A DNA stretch of 64,000 bases from Saprospiraceae bacterium (GTDB taxonomy: Bacteria > Bacteroidota > Bacteroidia > Chitinophagales > Saprospiraceae), in assembly GCA_024103005.1 (NCBI GenBank), contig JAGFJA010000077.1:1-64000 (forward strand), given 5' to 3'. A model generated the notes under the pieces. It saw only the letters and a list, made by a program, of their open reading frames with translations, ran no database searches and was not told where the DNA came from. This document shows, one piece after another, positions 28,055-36,736 of this stretch; positions within the stretch are counted from its first letter, which is position 1, and each line of letters opens with the position of its first letter. Both the position numbers and the translations under genes were made by a program.

Positions 28055-28088
28055 GGTGGCAATAGATAACTATTGCCACCGTTTTTTT
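28055..28088 (+). terminator. Intrinsic terminator after the OmpA-type gene
   Basis: A perfect 11-bp stem, GGTGGCAATAG (28055-28065) and its reverse complement (28070-28080), encloses a four-base loop ATAA and is followed by GTTTTTTT. It ends the OmpA-type transcript 48 bp after its stop codon and insulates panD. Confidence 0.9.
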
Positions 28089-28105
28089 AATTTAGATATA
28101 AACAT

Positions 28106-28113
28106 TAACTTTG
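28106..28113 (+). promoter_or_regulatory. -7 box immediately upstream of panD
   Basis: TAACTTTG is an exact match to the Bacteroidota -7 consensus TAnnTTTG. It ends 8 bp before the panD ATG (28122), so the predicted transcript would have almost no leader. No clear TTG is found at the -33 position. Confidence 0.45.
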
Positions 28114-28121
28114 CTCCCAAT

Positions 28122-28469
28122 ATGTGGATTCAAGTTTTCAAATCAAAAATTCATCGCGCCACCGTCACAGAGGCTAACCTACACTATGTAGGCAGCATCA
28201 CCATTGACGAGGATCTTATGGACGCAGCCAACCTTTATGAGGGTGAGCGTGTTCAGGTCGTCAACAACAACAACGGTGAACGTCTGGAGACCTATGTCAT
28301 CCGCGGCGAAAGAGGTTCGGGCTCGATCTGCCTCAACGGTGCCGCTGCACGGAAGGTTGAAGTAGGAGACACCGTTATTATCATCGCTTACGGCTTTATG
28401 ACTCCGGAAGAAGCCAAAACCTTCAAGCCGGCAGCAGTATTTCCCGATGCCAATAACAAGTTAGTGTGA
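28122..28469 (+). CDS. panD: Aspartate 1-decarboxylase (pyruvoyl-dependent)
   Basis: This 115-residue enzyme makes beta-alanine for pantothenate and coenzyme A. The sequence [20 protein letters not shown] is the standard family N-terminus, and Gly24-Ser25 in YVGSITID is the self-cleavage site that generates the pyruvoyl group. [12 protein letters not shown] and IIIAYGFM complete the signature. The frame extends upstream to a GTG at 28056, but that lies inside the terminator stem of the previous gene, so the ATG at 28122 is right. Its stop overlaps the GTG start of the next gene by four bases. Confidence 0.95.
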   Translation: MWIQVFKSKIHRATVTEANLHYVGSITIDEDLMDAANLYEGERVQVVNNNNGERLETYVIRGERGSGSICLNGAAARKVEVGDTVIIIAYGFMTPEEAKTFKPAAVFPDANNKLV

Positions 28470-29560
28470 CCTCAGGTAGTAAAAAACTTATTACCGACAT
28501 TCTCAAATTTATATTGTTTTTAGCAATAGGCACAGGCATTCTCATCTGGGTCTATCTTTCACAAAATAAAGCCTATCAGGCACAGTGCATCATTGACGGA
28601 ATACCTGCCGACCAATGTAACTTGCTGGACAAGCTCATTACCGATTTCCGAAATGCCAATATCTGGTGGATAATGATCGTTATCCTATGCTTCCAGCTGA
28701 GCAATGTTATCCGTGCCATTCGTTGGCAGATGATATGCCGGCCAATGGGCTACCGCATCAAGTTTAGCAATGCCTTCTGGACCATCATGCTCAGCTATTT
28801 TGCCAATCTTGGGTTGTCCCGTGCAGGTGAGGTCATCAGAGGCGGCAGCCTTTCAAAGTATGAAAAAATAAAGCTGGATAATGTATTGGGCACTATAGCT
28901 CTGGATCGTATCCTCGACCTGATTTCCATGGCCCTTGTCATACTCATAGCCATGTATTTCCAGTATGATGACATACATAATTATCTGTCGGCTAATATGC
29001 GGGACTTTAATTTCGTTGCGTTCAGCAAAGGTTGGATCTTCCAGGGATTTGTCACCGGGACAGTCTTATTTTTCTTACTGTTATTACTTTTCAGAAACAG
29101 AATCCGGCAGTCACTTGTCTATCTGAAGGTTAAAAATTTTGCCAGAGGTATCTTTGAAGGTGTTAAAAGCATCCGGAAAATAGAGCGGCCTTTTCTTTTT
29201 ATTGTTTACAGCCTTCTGATCTGGTTATTTTACTACGGAATGACTTATTTTGCCTTCTTTGCCTTCCCTCCTACCGCCGGGCTAGGGGCACAGGCTGCTT
29301 TACTTGTTTTTGTTTTCGGCAGTTTCGGTATTTTGATTCCTTCTCCCGGAGGTATGGGGACCTACCATGCACTTGTAGTTGCAGCACTTGCTATTTATCA
29401 CATCCGGGGAGATGATGCCTTCAGCTATGCCAATATCATATTTTTCAATATACAGATACTCTCCACCATTGTATTTGGTATCCTATCATTAATCTTTTTA
29501 CCATTAATCAACAGGCACTATATTCCTGCACACCTAACAACCACAGAAGATGAACAATAA
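28466..29560 (+). CDS. Lysylphosphatidylglycerol synthase-like transmembrane protein (flippase-type)
   Basis: A 364-residue integral membrane protein with about eight hydrophobic helices. Conserved features of the LPG_synthase_TM (UPF0104) family are visible: [43 protein letters not shown], and [13 protein letters not shown] near the C-terminus. These are the flippase-like membrane domain without the soluble aminoacyl transferase domain. They occur in enzymes or transporters handling lipids or isoprenoid-linked sugars; the exact substrate cannot be read. The start is GTG 28466, overlapping panD's stop (GTGA), and its end overlaps the rfaE2-like gene by 11 bp. The three genes form one translationally coupled operon. 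Confidence 0.85.
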   Translation: MTSGSKKLITDILKFILFLAIGTGILIWVYLSQNKAYQAQCIIDGIPADQCNLLDKLITDFRNANIWWIMIVILCFQLSNVIRAIRWQMICRPMGYRIKFSNAFWTIMLSYFANLGLSRAGEVIRGGSLSKYEKIKLDNVLGTIALDRILDLISMALVILIAMYFQYDDIHNYLSANMRDFNFVAFSKGWIFQGFVTGTVLFFLLLLLFRNRIRQSLVYLKVKNFARGIFEGVKSIRKIERPFLFIVYSLLIWLFYYGMTYFAFFAFPPTAGLGAQAALLVFVFGSFGILIPSPGGMGTYHALVVAALAIYHIRGDDAFSYANIIFFNIQILSTIVFGILSLIFLPLINRHYIPAHLTTTEDEQ

Positions 29561-30017
29561 GGTATTGAGCCCGCAAGAGGCTGAAAAAGCAGTAAAAATA
29601 TGGCAACAGCAGGGACTAAATGTCGTATTTACCAATGGGTGTTTTGATATACTGCATCCCGGCCATGTAAGGTATCTGACGCAATCCAGGGCCCTCGGCG
29701 ATAAGCTCATCGTCGCACTGAATGACGATGATTCTGTCAGGCGTCTCAAGGGAAGAAGCCGCCCTGTGAATACCTTAGCTGACAGGATGGAGGTACTCTC
29801 AGCCCTGCAGTGTGTTGATGCCGTCACCTGCTTCTCGGAAGATACTCCTCTTGTACTGATACAGTCTCTTCTTCCCGATATCCTGACCAAGGGCGGAGAC
29901 TATACACCCGATGAGGTAGTAGGCGCTGATGCGGTAACAGAAGCCGGTGGGCAAGTCATAATTATCGATTTTGAATCAGGATATTCTACCTCGAATATTC
30001 TCAAAAAAAGCAAATAG
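29550..30017 (+). CDS. rfaE2: D-glycero-beta-D-manno-heptose 1-phosphate adenylyltransferase
   Basis: A 155-residue nucleotidyltransferase of the cytidylyltransferase fold. It has [18 protein letters not shown] with the HxGH catalytic motif, [29 protein letters not shown] and ESGYSTSNI near the end. This matches the stand-alone RfaE domain II (HldE C-terminal half), which activates heptose 1-phosphate with ATP to make ADP-heptose for LPS core. Domain I (the kinase) is not encoded nearby, so the pathway is split, as in many Bacteroidota. The start ATG 29550 overlaps the preceding gene. Confidence 0.92.
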   Translation: MNNKVLSPQEAEKAVKIWQQQGLNVVFTNGCFDILHPGHVRYLTQSRALGDKLIVALNDDDSVRRLKGRSRPVNTLADRMEVLSALQCVDAVTCFSEDTPLVLIQSLLPDILTKGGDYTPDEVVGADAVTEAGGQVIIIDFESGYSTSNILKKSK

Positions 30018-30049
30018 TCTTCAGGGAACCAACATCATCCGACACATTT

Positions 30050-30085
30050 AAAGGAGTCAATATTCAAAATGTATGGATTCCTTTT
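30050..30085 (+). terminator. Possible terminator after rfaE2
   Basis: AAAGGAGTC (30050-30058) pairs with GATTCCTTT (30076-30084) with one G-T wobble, around a 17-base loop, followed by a T-rich stretch TTTTATTTCC. The loop is long, so confidence is moderate to low. Confidence 0.4.
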
Positions 30086-30218
30086 ATTTCCACTTTTCTA
30101 TTCCCAAAAAATCAGAATACGTATATATCCCACTTTCAATATGTAAAGGACTACACCAAAAAACAACCATTGTCCCAATATTGGTCACTCAATGAGTTCA
30201 GATAATTTTATCATGAGC

Positions 30219-31037
30219 TTACTTTGCGTGCAGACACAGCAGAGGAATATCCGAATAATGTGTCAATGACTTAGAGACGCTGTGAGAAAACAGATTACCA
30301 AACCAATTCTTTTTCCTGGCAATCGTACATAGTACGGCATTGTGATACCTTTCTTTAATCATCATCAGCGCTCTCTCAACTTTAAAGCCGGGCACATCGA
30401 CAGACGTGTCTATCAAATCTCCAAAATTATGGATGATAAATGGATCCTTATTGATCAGTTCCTCTTCTGCCTCATCACCGGAAATGTGTACCAGATGCAG
30501 TTTAAAATTCAGTTTTTCCTTAAAGAATTTCAGAATTTCTCTGCCGCTGTCACTAATTTCGGTTTTAAAATCAGTACCGATGAGTAAATTTCCTTCTTCA
30601 GGTAATGTAAAGTCACGGGTGATTAAAAAAAGTGGTTTTTCTATCCTTGAAAGTACGCCTCCTGCTATACTGCCCAGAAAAATTCCGGTTAGTCCGCTGG
30701 ACCCGGTAGAGCCCATCACTACCATGTCAACATCAAACTCTTCAGAAGCGTTGACTATTGCCGGTGAGGTAAAGTCAACCCGGTTATCAGTTTTTACCGT
30801 GCCTTTATAGCCCATTGCCTTAACTTTATCAGATAGCTGGTTAAGGTTTCTGCGCTTGGTTTCAAGATATTCGTGGACATAAATAGCGGCATAAACATTA
30901 CTGTTGACGCCTTCAGTGGGAAGTGACGTGTGCATGAGGATAAGTTCGGAGGACTCTATATTTCCGATTGCTGTGGCAACTTCAAGGGCCTTTGCGGCTG
31001 TTTCACTGAAGTCGGTTGGAAGAAGGATACTTTTCAT
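30219..31037 (-). CDS. Universal stress protein, tandem UspA domains
   Basis: A 272-residue protein with two UspA-type domains. The first begins KSILLPTDFSETAAKALEVA and contains the ATP-binding motif VVMGSTGSSGLTGIFLGS, which fits G-2x-G-9x-G-S. The second half (after about residue 150: LLIGTDFKTEISDSG) has lost that motif, ending FGNLFSHSVSKSLTHYSDIP, so only the first domain is likely to bind nucleotide. Such proteins help cells survive starvation and energy limitation in the cytoplasm. The gene converges with rfaE2 and has no close partner on its strand. Confidence 0.9.
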   Translation of the reverse strand: MKSILLPTDFSETAAKALEVATAIGNIESSELILMHTSLPTEGVNSNVYAAIYVHEYLETKRRNLNQLSDKVKAMGYKGTVKTDNRVDFTSPAIVNASEEFDVDMVVMGSTGSSGLTGIFLGSIAGGVLSRIEKPLFLITRDFTLPEEGNLLIGTDFKTEISDSGREILKFFKEKLNFKLHLVHISGDEAEEELINKDPFIIHNFGDLIDTSVDVPGFKVERALMMIKERYHNAVLCTIARKKNWFGNLFSHSVSKSLTHYSDIPLLCLHAK

Positions 31038-31195
31038 GGCAAGTCGATGTTTTGATCTTTGAAAAACTATTATATGATTATAACTTCAAAAAAGTCATAA
31101 TTGTTACCAAATATAGTCGAAAATAGTCAACTAAGTGTATAAAAACTATTTTACCGGATTAACTCAACAAAGCAGTTTTCAGCCATTTCTCAAGT

Positions 31196-32110
31196 TTAAA
31201 ATATAGAGCCCGAAGTGTAAGTCGTAAGCAGTTCCAGGGTTTTCATTCCTTTGACTGAGTTCCCCTTTGGATTGAGTCGGGGATGCCAGGTAGCAACACT
31301 ATATTTGCCGGGATTGATGGCTATGATGCCACCACCAATGCCGCTCTTGCCGGGCAAACCAACTCTGTATGTAAATTCCCCTGATTCATCGTAAAAGCCA
31401 CAAGTCTGCATGATGGCATTGATCCGTTTTACCTTTTTTTCATTCATTATTTCAATGGCATTGTCAAAAGTAAAACCCTTATTGCAGAGGTAGAAAAAGG
31501 CATGTGACAGTTCTTTACACGACATAGCAAGGCTACATTGATGAAAATAAAAATCAAGGACTGCTTCAATATCATTATCCAGATTGCCAAATGATTTGAG
31601 CATATTGACCATGGCGGCATTTCGGAATCCAGTAGCTTTTTCTGAGGCAGCAACCTGATAATCAAACCCGATAGACTCCACGCCTGATGCCATTCTGACA
31701 AATTCAAGCAAATCGTCCTTTGGCTTTTTAAGACTGCTCAGCAAAATGTCTGCAATGACGAGGGCACCGGCATTGATAAAAGGATTGCGTGGGATGCCTC
31801 CTTCATATTCCAGTTGCACAAGTGAATTAAAAGGGCTTCCCGAGGGTTCTACTCCAACCCGCTTCCAGATGTCTTCACCATGCAATCTGACAGCCATCGA
31901 AATGGTAAAGACCTTGGAAATACTTTGGATGGAAAATCGCTGGTTGTAGTCACCAAAGCCGAAATCACCCCTATCCTGGCGAAGCAGATGAATGCCAAAC
32001 TTATCCGGGTCAACCTTATTTAATTCGGGGATGGAGGAGGTGACCATGCCATCACAAGGCTCATTTTTCACCTGCTCATAAATTTCCTTCAAGATGATTT
32101 CCAGATTCAT
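31196..32110 (-). CDS. glsA: Glutaminase (serine-dependent beta-lactamase fold)
   Basis: A 304-residue GlsA-type glutaminase converting L-glutamine to glutamate and ammonia. Recognisable parts are DGMVTSSIPELNKVDPDKFG at the N-terminus, the catalytic SxxK in RFSIQSISKVF (Ser63, Lys66), the substrate region NPFINAGALVI, and PGKSGIGGGIIAINPGKYS near the C-terminus. The length is standard. The gene sits alone between the universal stress protein and the rhodanese gene. In other bacteria GlsA contributes to acid tolerance and nitrogen recycling. Confidence 0.95.
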   Translation of the reverse strand: MNLEIILKEIYEQVKNEPCDGMVTSSIPELNKVDPDKFGIHLLRQDRGDFGFGDYNQRFSIQSISKVFTISMAVRLHGEDIWKRVGVEPSGSPFNSLVQLEYEGGIPRNPFINAGALVIADILLSSLKKPKDDLLEFVRMASGVESIGFDYQVAASEKATGFRNAAMVNMLKSFGNLDNDIEAVLDFYFHQCSLAMSCKELSHAFFYLCNKGFTFDNAIEIMNEKKVKRINAIMQTCGFYDESGEFTYRVGLPGKSGIGGGIIAINPGKYSVATWHPRLNPKGNSVKGMKTLELLTTYTSGSIF

Positions 32111-32279
32111 TGGTTACTGATTATGTACTGCCAAATTTATCAAAAAATACCAAACTTCAATTTTTCCGGAATCCAAAAAAAATTTTTTATCTGCATAAGA
32201 TGTAACCAAATTGATAAATTTGTTGTTGATTTACTTAATATTCAGGAGGATAATCTCCGGCATACCAAAAATTATTTTA

Positions 32280-32588
32280 ATGAAGGAAATTAGTGTTGAA
32301 GACTTAAAGTCAAAGTTGGACAATAAAGAAAATTTCGTATTTCTGGATGTCCGTGAACCTTATGAATACGAAGAATTTAACCTTGGAGCAAGGCTGCTTC
32401 CTCTTGGTGAGATTATGGATAATTTATCTGCTCTGGAGGAATACAAAAATGACGAAATCATCGTACATTGCAGAAGCGGAAAACGAAGCGGCATGGCAGT
32501 GGAATTGCTCAACCAGGCAGGTTTTACCAATGTAAGCAATGTCGTAGGTGGTGTGCTGAGATGGCAAGAGGTTTTTCCGGCATCATGA
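32280..32588 (+). CDS. Single-domain rhodanese-like protein
   Basis: A 102-residue rhodanese fold protein. It has VFLDVREPYEYEEFNL, the conserved Gly-Ala-rich region, and the active-site loop VHCRSGKRSG with catalytic Cys64. The ATG at 32280 is preferred over the TTG at 32211 because the fold starts directly after it. Such proteins bind sulfur as a persulfide and pass it on in thiosulfate metabolism or cofactor assembly; the acceptor is unknown. A TAAATTTG box (32215-32222) lies upstream. No obvious operon partner. Confidence 0.92.
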   Translation: MKEISVEDLKSKLDNKENFVFLDVREPYEYEEFNLGARLLPLGEIMDNLSALEEYKNDEIIVHCRSGKRSGMAVELLNQAGFTNVSNVVGGVLRWQEVFPAS

Positions 32589-32691
32589 AAAAATAATGCA
32601 GTTATTTGATCTTTTGGTTTTTTTTGGCAAACCGCCGAATGAAATGAACTAAAATTGATATTGATGTAGTTTACCCTTAAAATATTTTGCG

Positions 32692-33561
32692 ATGGAATTA
32701 AAAACTCTAGAAAAAGTCACAGGATTGGATCGCGAATCTTTTACACAAAAATATCTTAACCCTTTACAACCTGTTGTGTTTACCGACCTGACCAAGGACT
32801 GGTCGGCATTGAGGAGATGGACAGTTGAAAACCTGAAAAAAAATTATGGTAACCTGTCCGTACCGATATATACCAATAATTATTCAAAGCCCGGAAAGGG
32901 ATATATGGTTCCTGACAAACATTTGCCTTTTGGTGAATTTTTGGACTTACTTGTCGGTGAAGAGGCCTGTGATTTAAGATTGTTCTTGTTTAACATCTTC
33001 CGACACGCACCTGAGATGAAGGCAGACTTCCATGTTCCAGATATCATGGATGGATTTTACAATGATTTTCCCTTTATGTTTTTCGGAGGCAAGGGCAGTA
33101 AGGTTGCCATGCACTATGATATCGACATGAGTCATGTATTTTTAAATCAGATTTATGGGCGCAAACGGGTCGTTCTGTTCTCTCCCGACCAGAGTCGTAT
33201 CCTCTACCACCTGCCCTATACTGTAGCCAGCTATGTTGACATTAATCAACCGGACTACAAAGCATTCCCGGCATTAAAATATGCTAAAGGTTACGAGGTA
33301 ATGCTGAATCCCGGAGAATCCCTATTTATCCCTTCCGGCTACTGGCACTATATTGAATACACCGATGGAGGGTACAGCATTAGTCTCAGAGCAAATGAAA
33401 GCATGAGGAGACGCATAAAGGGAGCTGTCAAGATTGCGACCCACTTTGTAGTGGATAAGGGGATGAATAAAATCATGGGAACCAGATGGCGCACAATCAA
33501 GGACAGAATGGCCGTAAATCGCGCCAATGCTTTTCTGAAATCAAATTCTTCAAAAAGTTAG
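32692..33561 (+). CDS. Cupin-8/JmjC-like Fe(II)- and 2-oxoglutarate-dependent dioxygenase family protein
   Basis: A 289-residue double-stranded beta-helix protein. PVVFTDLTKDWSALRRW at the N-terminus, the HxD iron ligands in AMHYDIDMSHVF (His141, Asp143) and the distal His in PSGYWHYIEY (about 219) match the cupin-8 family related to JmjC hydroxylases. GRKRVVLFSPDQ and NPGESLFIP are typical strands. These enzymes hydroxylate protein or small-molecule targets with 2-oxoglutarate and oxygen. The target is unknown. The start at ATG 32692 gives the usual length. It lies downstream of the rhodanese gene with a 103-bp gap. Confidence 0.9.
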   Translation: MELKTLEKVTGLDRESFTQKYLNPLQPVVFTDLTKDWSALRRWTVENLKKNYGNLSVPIYTNNYSKPGKGYMVPDKHLPFGEFLDLLVGEEACDLRLFLFNIFRHAPEMKADFHVPDIMDGFYNDFPFMFFGGKGSKVAMHYDIDMSHVFLNQIYGRKRVVLFSPDQSRILYHLPYTVASYVDINQPDYKAFPALKYAKGYEVMLNPGESLFIPSGYWHYIEYTDGGYSISLRANESMRRRIKGAVKIATHFVVDKGMNKIMGTRWRTIKDRMAVNRANAFLKSNSSKS

Positions 33562-33830
33562 TTTTCTTACCCACCTGCCGGTTTTATCAGAATTCAATCG
33601 CAGCAGTTATGATACTTTGGCAGAAAGCCCGGCAAATCAGGCACCAGGCATAGCAGGTCAGACTTTTTGAATTTTTTCGACTTGCTCATAAGTAAGAATT
33701 CCGGACAAACGGCATTTCCGTCACTTTCTGGCCTTCAGGTTACAACGTAAATTGAGGCTTCGTCAAAATCCCGGTAAACAAGAGTACAAAACTTTACCTC
33801 CTGCAATCGAAACTTCCTGTACACTCCTCC

Positions 33831-34232
33831 TCACAACCCACCATAATCATGTGCTTCCGTAACGATCACATAATATCCGTCCGGATCCCGGAGGGCAAAT
33901 TCCAGCTGATTCGAATTTTGATTCAAATGAATCTCTTCCACTATCGGCACATCCAATTTCCCTGCATTTGCACGTATTGCATTCAAATCATTAACCCTGA
34001 AATAGAGAATCAAACCATTGCCCGGAGAAATTGCAGGGTCCATCATCGTGGGGTGCCGATCCTTCTCCCAGGGATGCAGACACAGAATAACTTCATGACT
34101 TTCATCCACTAGTATTTTAAAGTGGTTGCCTCCATGAATATCCCTTACGGCTAAAAGCGTCTCATACCAGCTGGCTGAAGCATTCAAATCCTTGACAGCC
34201 AGGATGGGATCTAATTTTACATTTTTTCTCAT
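33831..34232 (-). CDS. VOC-fold (glyoxalase/bleomycin resistance-like) protein
   Basis: A 133-residue vicinal oxygen chelate protein with two beta-alpha-beta-beta-beta repeats: LDPILAVKDLNASASWYE opens the first, LILYFRVNDLNAIRAN the second. LEFALRDPDGYYVIVTEA is the usual C-terminal strand with a probable metal or substrate Glu. Family members include dioxygenases, glyoxalases and resistance proteins; the exact reaction cannot be told. It is divergent from the ArsR-type regulator at 34470, with 237 bp between them. Confidence 0.85.
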   Translation of the reverse strand: MRKNVKLDPILAVKDLNASASWYETLLAVRDIHGGNHFKILVDESHEVILCLHPWEKDRHPTMMDPAISPGNGLILYFRVNDLNAIRANAGKLDVPIVEEIHLNQNSNQLEFALRDPDGYYVIVTEAHDYGGL

Positions 34233-34469
34233 TTATTTTTCCTTAAAAAAACAGAACTTCCATTTCCACTCTAACATTTTTCACTTCCAACTTTCCTTCA
34301 AATTTAAACAATTAATCTGCAAGCTTCCGGAATATTAAACGGCTCGACCATAGAACTATCCGTAATCAAGAATTTTATTCACCTAATATTCTCTTAGCAA
34401 TTGACATATCATTTTATTAAAATAATTTACGCAAGTATTTGCTTTCAATTAAATTTGTAAAAAATTAAA

Positions 34470-34880
34470 ATGGAACTAAGAAGAGACGTTTTTCATGCAA
34501 TAGCTGATCCTACGAGGCGCGCCATCATCGATCTGATTGCCTGTCAACCCGTCAACGTCAAAACTATTGCAAAGCAATTTGATGTAAGCAGACAAGCCAT
34601 CTCCCTCCACCTAAAAATTTTGACTGAATGTAATCTGCTCAACGTAGAAGAAAGAGGCAGAGAAAGATTATATATCGCTAAACTAGAAAACCTCAATGAA
34701 GTATATGTATGGGTCAAGCAATACCGTAAAATCCGGGCAACCAGGTTCAGCTCGTTGAAATCAATGGTGGAAGAGGTCGATGAATCTCAATCAGAAAAAG
34801 TTTTCAAGAAAAGTAAAAAAGATAAGAAACACAAAAAGTCAAAAAAAAAGAAAAATGAAAAATCCGATAAACGTAAATGA
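34470..34880 (+). CDS. ArsR-type winged-helix regulator with lysine-rich C-terminal tail
   Basis: A 136-residue regulator. Residues 1-85 form an ArsR/SmtB-type winged helix: DVFHAIADPTRRAIIDLIA, then the recognition helix region VSRQAISLHLKIL and the wing ERGRERLYIAKL. No metal-binding cysteine pair of the ELCVCDL type is present, so it is probably not a metal sensor; the family branch often sits next to AHSA1/SRPBCC genes, none of which is here. Residues 113-136 are extremely basic (15 lysines out of 24) and could bind DNA or RNA non-specifically. A TAAATTTG -7 box (34450-34457) suggests a very short leader. The neighbouring VOC gene is a possible target. Confidence 0.88.
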   Translation: MELRRDVFHAIADPTRRAIIDLIACQPVNVKTIAKQFDVSRQAISLHLKILTECNLLNVEERGRERLYIAKLENLNEVYVWVKQYRKIRATRFSSLKSMVEEVDESQSEKVFKKSKKDKKHKKSKKKKNEKSDKRK

Positions 34881-35129
34881 AGTCTTCATAAGAGAAATCT
34901 TCAATTGTCGTATTCTTTTATTGCATGCAGGATAAGCCATTTTAAAGACAATTCGGATGACCGGATAAAGCTATTCCGTATAAATATTGTCCGGAATTTT
35001 GTCTGTGAAATTCAATCTGCCAGTATCCCATTCATTTGGAATTATAAATACAATTGTTAACTGTAAAAATAAATCATTCTTTTCCATACTAATATTTTTC
35101 TTCCTTAACTTTACCCAAAATTCAACCGG

Positions 35130-35849
35130 ATGCCGTCACAAATGGAACAACTCAAGTCCGACCTTCTTCAATTAAGTTCACCCGAAAAAGCTAAAAATAG
35201 CGCATGGTTTTTCAAAACAGGTCCGGGACAATACGGTGAAGGAGACGTGTTTATCGGTGTAACCATGCCTCAGCAGCGGGAAGTGGTTAAGCCATACATA
35301 AAGATGCCCTTATCGGAGGCGGAACAATTATTACATTCGCCCGAACACGAGTTTCGCATGTGCGCTTTATTAATTTTGGTATCACAATATAAGAAAGCAA
35401 ATGCTTTCATAAAAGAAATGATTTATAATTTATATATTCGTAATACAAAGTGGATCAACAACTGGGACCTTGTGGATACCAGTGTTGAATATATCGTTGG
35501 TGCCTGGCTTGAAAAGCACCCGGATAAAATGCAAATACTTTGTTCCTTGGCTAAATCCAAAAGTTTGTGGGAAAGAAGAATGGCCATGATTGCGACCTTT
35601 TGCTACATTAAAAAGGGCAACGCATCTGAAGCATTGGATATAGCAAGTATTTTGCTGCATGACAAAGAGGATTTGATCCATAAGGCAGTAGGCTGGATGC
35701 TGAGGGAGGTAGGTAAAAAATGTTCTGTCGAAGCAGAAGAAGAATTTCTCCGAATGTATTACCACACCATGCCCCGCACTATGTTACGCTATGCAATTGA
35801 GCATTTTCCTGAAAATCGCAGGCAGGCTTATTTAAAAGGATTGATTTGA
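35130..35849 (+). CDS. DNA alkylation repair protein (AlkD-like HEAT-repeat family)
   Basis: A 239-residue helical protein of the DNA alkylation repair family. The N-terminus has KNSAWFFKTGPGQYGEGDVF followed by IGVTMPQQR, typical of this family. The rest forms HEAT-like helical pairs (EFRMCALLILVSQYKKA, NNWDLVDTSVEYIVGAWL, LIHKAVGWMLREVGK). In AlkD this scaffold excises N3- and N7-alkylpurines without flipping the base. WDLVD and the following region fit the family's substrate groove. The gene is 1 bp upstream of a YdeI-type gene and presumably in one operon with it. Confidence 0.9.
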   Translation: MPSQMEQLKSDLLQLSSPEKAKNSAWFFKTGPGQYGEGDVFIGVTMPQQREVVKPYIKMPLSEAEQLLHSPEHEFRMCALLILVSQYKKANAFIKEMIYNLYIRNTKWINNWDLVDTSVEYIVGAWLEKHPDKMQILCSLAKSKSLWERRMAMIATFCYIKKGNASEALDIASILLHDKEDLIHKAVGWMLREVGKKCSVEAEEEFLRMYYHTMPRTMLRYAIEHFPENRRQAYLKGLI

Positions 35850-35850
35850 A

Positions 35851-36429
35851 ATGGAGAAAAAAACAGAAGCACCAATATTGGCTTTTGCCACTAAAGAAGA
35901 ATTCAGGAAATGGCTCCACGAACATTATGAGTCTCCAATAGGGATTTGGTTAAAGTTTGCCAAGAAAAATTCAAATATTCCATCCATCCGTCCTGAAGAA
36001 TCACTGGAGGTTGCACTTTGCTATGGCTGGATCGATGGTCAGCGCAAGTCTATGGATGAAGACTTTTTCATGAATAAATACACGCCAAGGAGGAAGGCAA
36101 GTCTGTGGTCAAAAAGAAATTGCGACATAGCAGAAAGGTTGATCCGGGAAAAGAAAATGCAACCCTCAGGTCTGAAAGAAATCAATCTTGCCAAGGCAGA
36201 CGGACGCTGGGACAGAGCTTATGAAGGCCAAAAAAACATTGAAGTCCCACCTGATTTTGTCGAAAGAGTCAAGAAATCTCCGTCAGCTTATAAATTTTTT
36301 AAAACGCTCAACAAAAGTAACCTTTTCGCCATTGCCTTCAGACTGCAAACTGCTAAAAAACCGGAGATCCGTGAAAACCGACTGATGAAGATTTTAGAAA
36401 TGATGGAGAAGGGTGAAAAACTGCAATAG
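35851..36429 (+). CDS. YdeI/OmdA-family protein
   Basis: A 192-residue protein of the YdeI/OmdA-domain family. Conserved parts are FRKWLHEHYESPIGIWLKFAKK, EALCYGWIDGQRKSMD-like sequence (here VALCYGWIDGQRKSMDE), and FTPRRKxSxWSKRN-like sequence (here YTPRRKASLWSKRN), with a C-terminal helical part of AFRLQTAKKPEIR type. The family is annotated as bacteriocin-protection or OmpD-associated, but its biochemical role is unknown. The ATG is 1 bp after the stop of the DNA alkylation repair gene, which suggests translational coupling and a linked function. Confidence 0.88.
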   Translation: MEKKTEAPILAFATKEEFRKWLHEHYESPIGIWLKFAKKNSNIPSIRPEESLEVALCYGWIDGQRKSMDEDFFMNKYTPRRKASLWSKRNCDIAERLIREKKMQPSGLKEINLAKADGRWDRAYEGQKNIEVPPDFVERVKKSPSAYKFFKTLNKSNLFAIAFRLQTAKKPEIRENRLMKILEMMEKGEKLQ

Positions 36430-36736
36430 AATAGAAGATAAGCTATTTTAAGAGGATAAAATTTTCCCAAAATAAACAAATCTTCAGAACAAGTTGAAAC
36501 AGATAAATACCGAATTTTGTCAAATGACAAACAAAACGAGTTACTAATGGCCTCTAAATGACGTTCAGTCCTCTTCTATTACAATAAGGGGCAAGGATAT
36601 TCTCCGAGATTCAATCTTAAAAATATCGCACAATACCACTATAAAATAACAATGAGTCCCCCGTTTTCAGGCAGGCGACCCATTTTGTATATACGCTACA
36701 CTAAGCTAAGTTATTGTATCATGAACTCATCAGGCA
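36430..36736. other. 307-bp intergenic region between convergent genes
   Basis: This holds only the 3' flanks of the YdeI gene (plus) and nrdJ (minus). No strong hairpin, promoter or reading frame is seen. A plus-strand frame from 36652 runs into the nrdJ C-terminus and is a shadow. Confidence 0.5.

Noticed and set aside
30219..34880. A stress-response island from universal stress protein to ArsR
   Set aside because: The genes are on mixed strands with separate spacing and promoters. Nothing ties them into one system.
34987..35175. Short plus-strand frame before the DNA alkylation repair gene
   Set aside because: Composition is AT-biased and hydrophobic, and it runs into the start of a well-supported gene in another frame.
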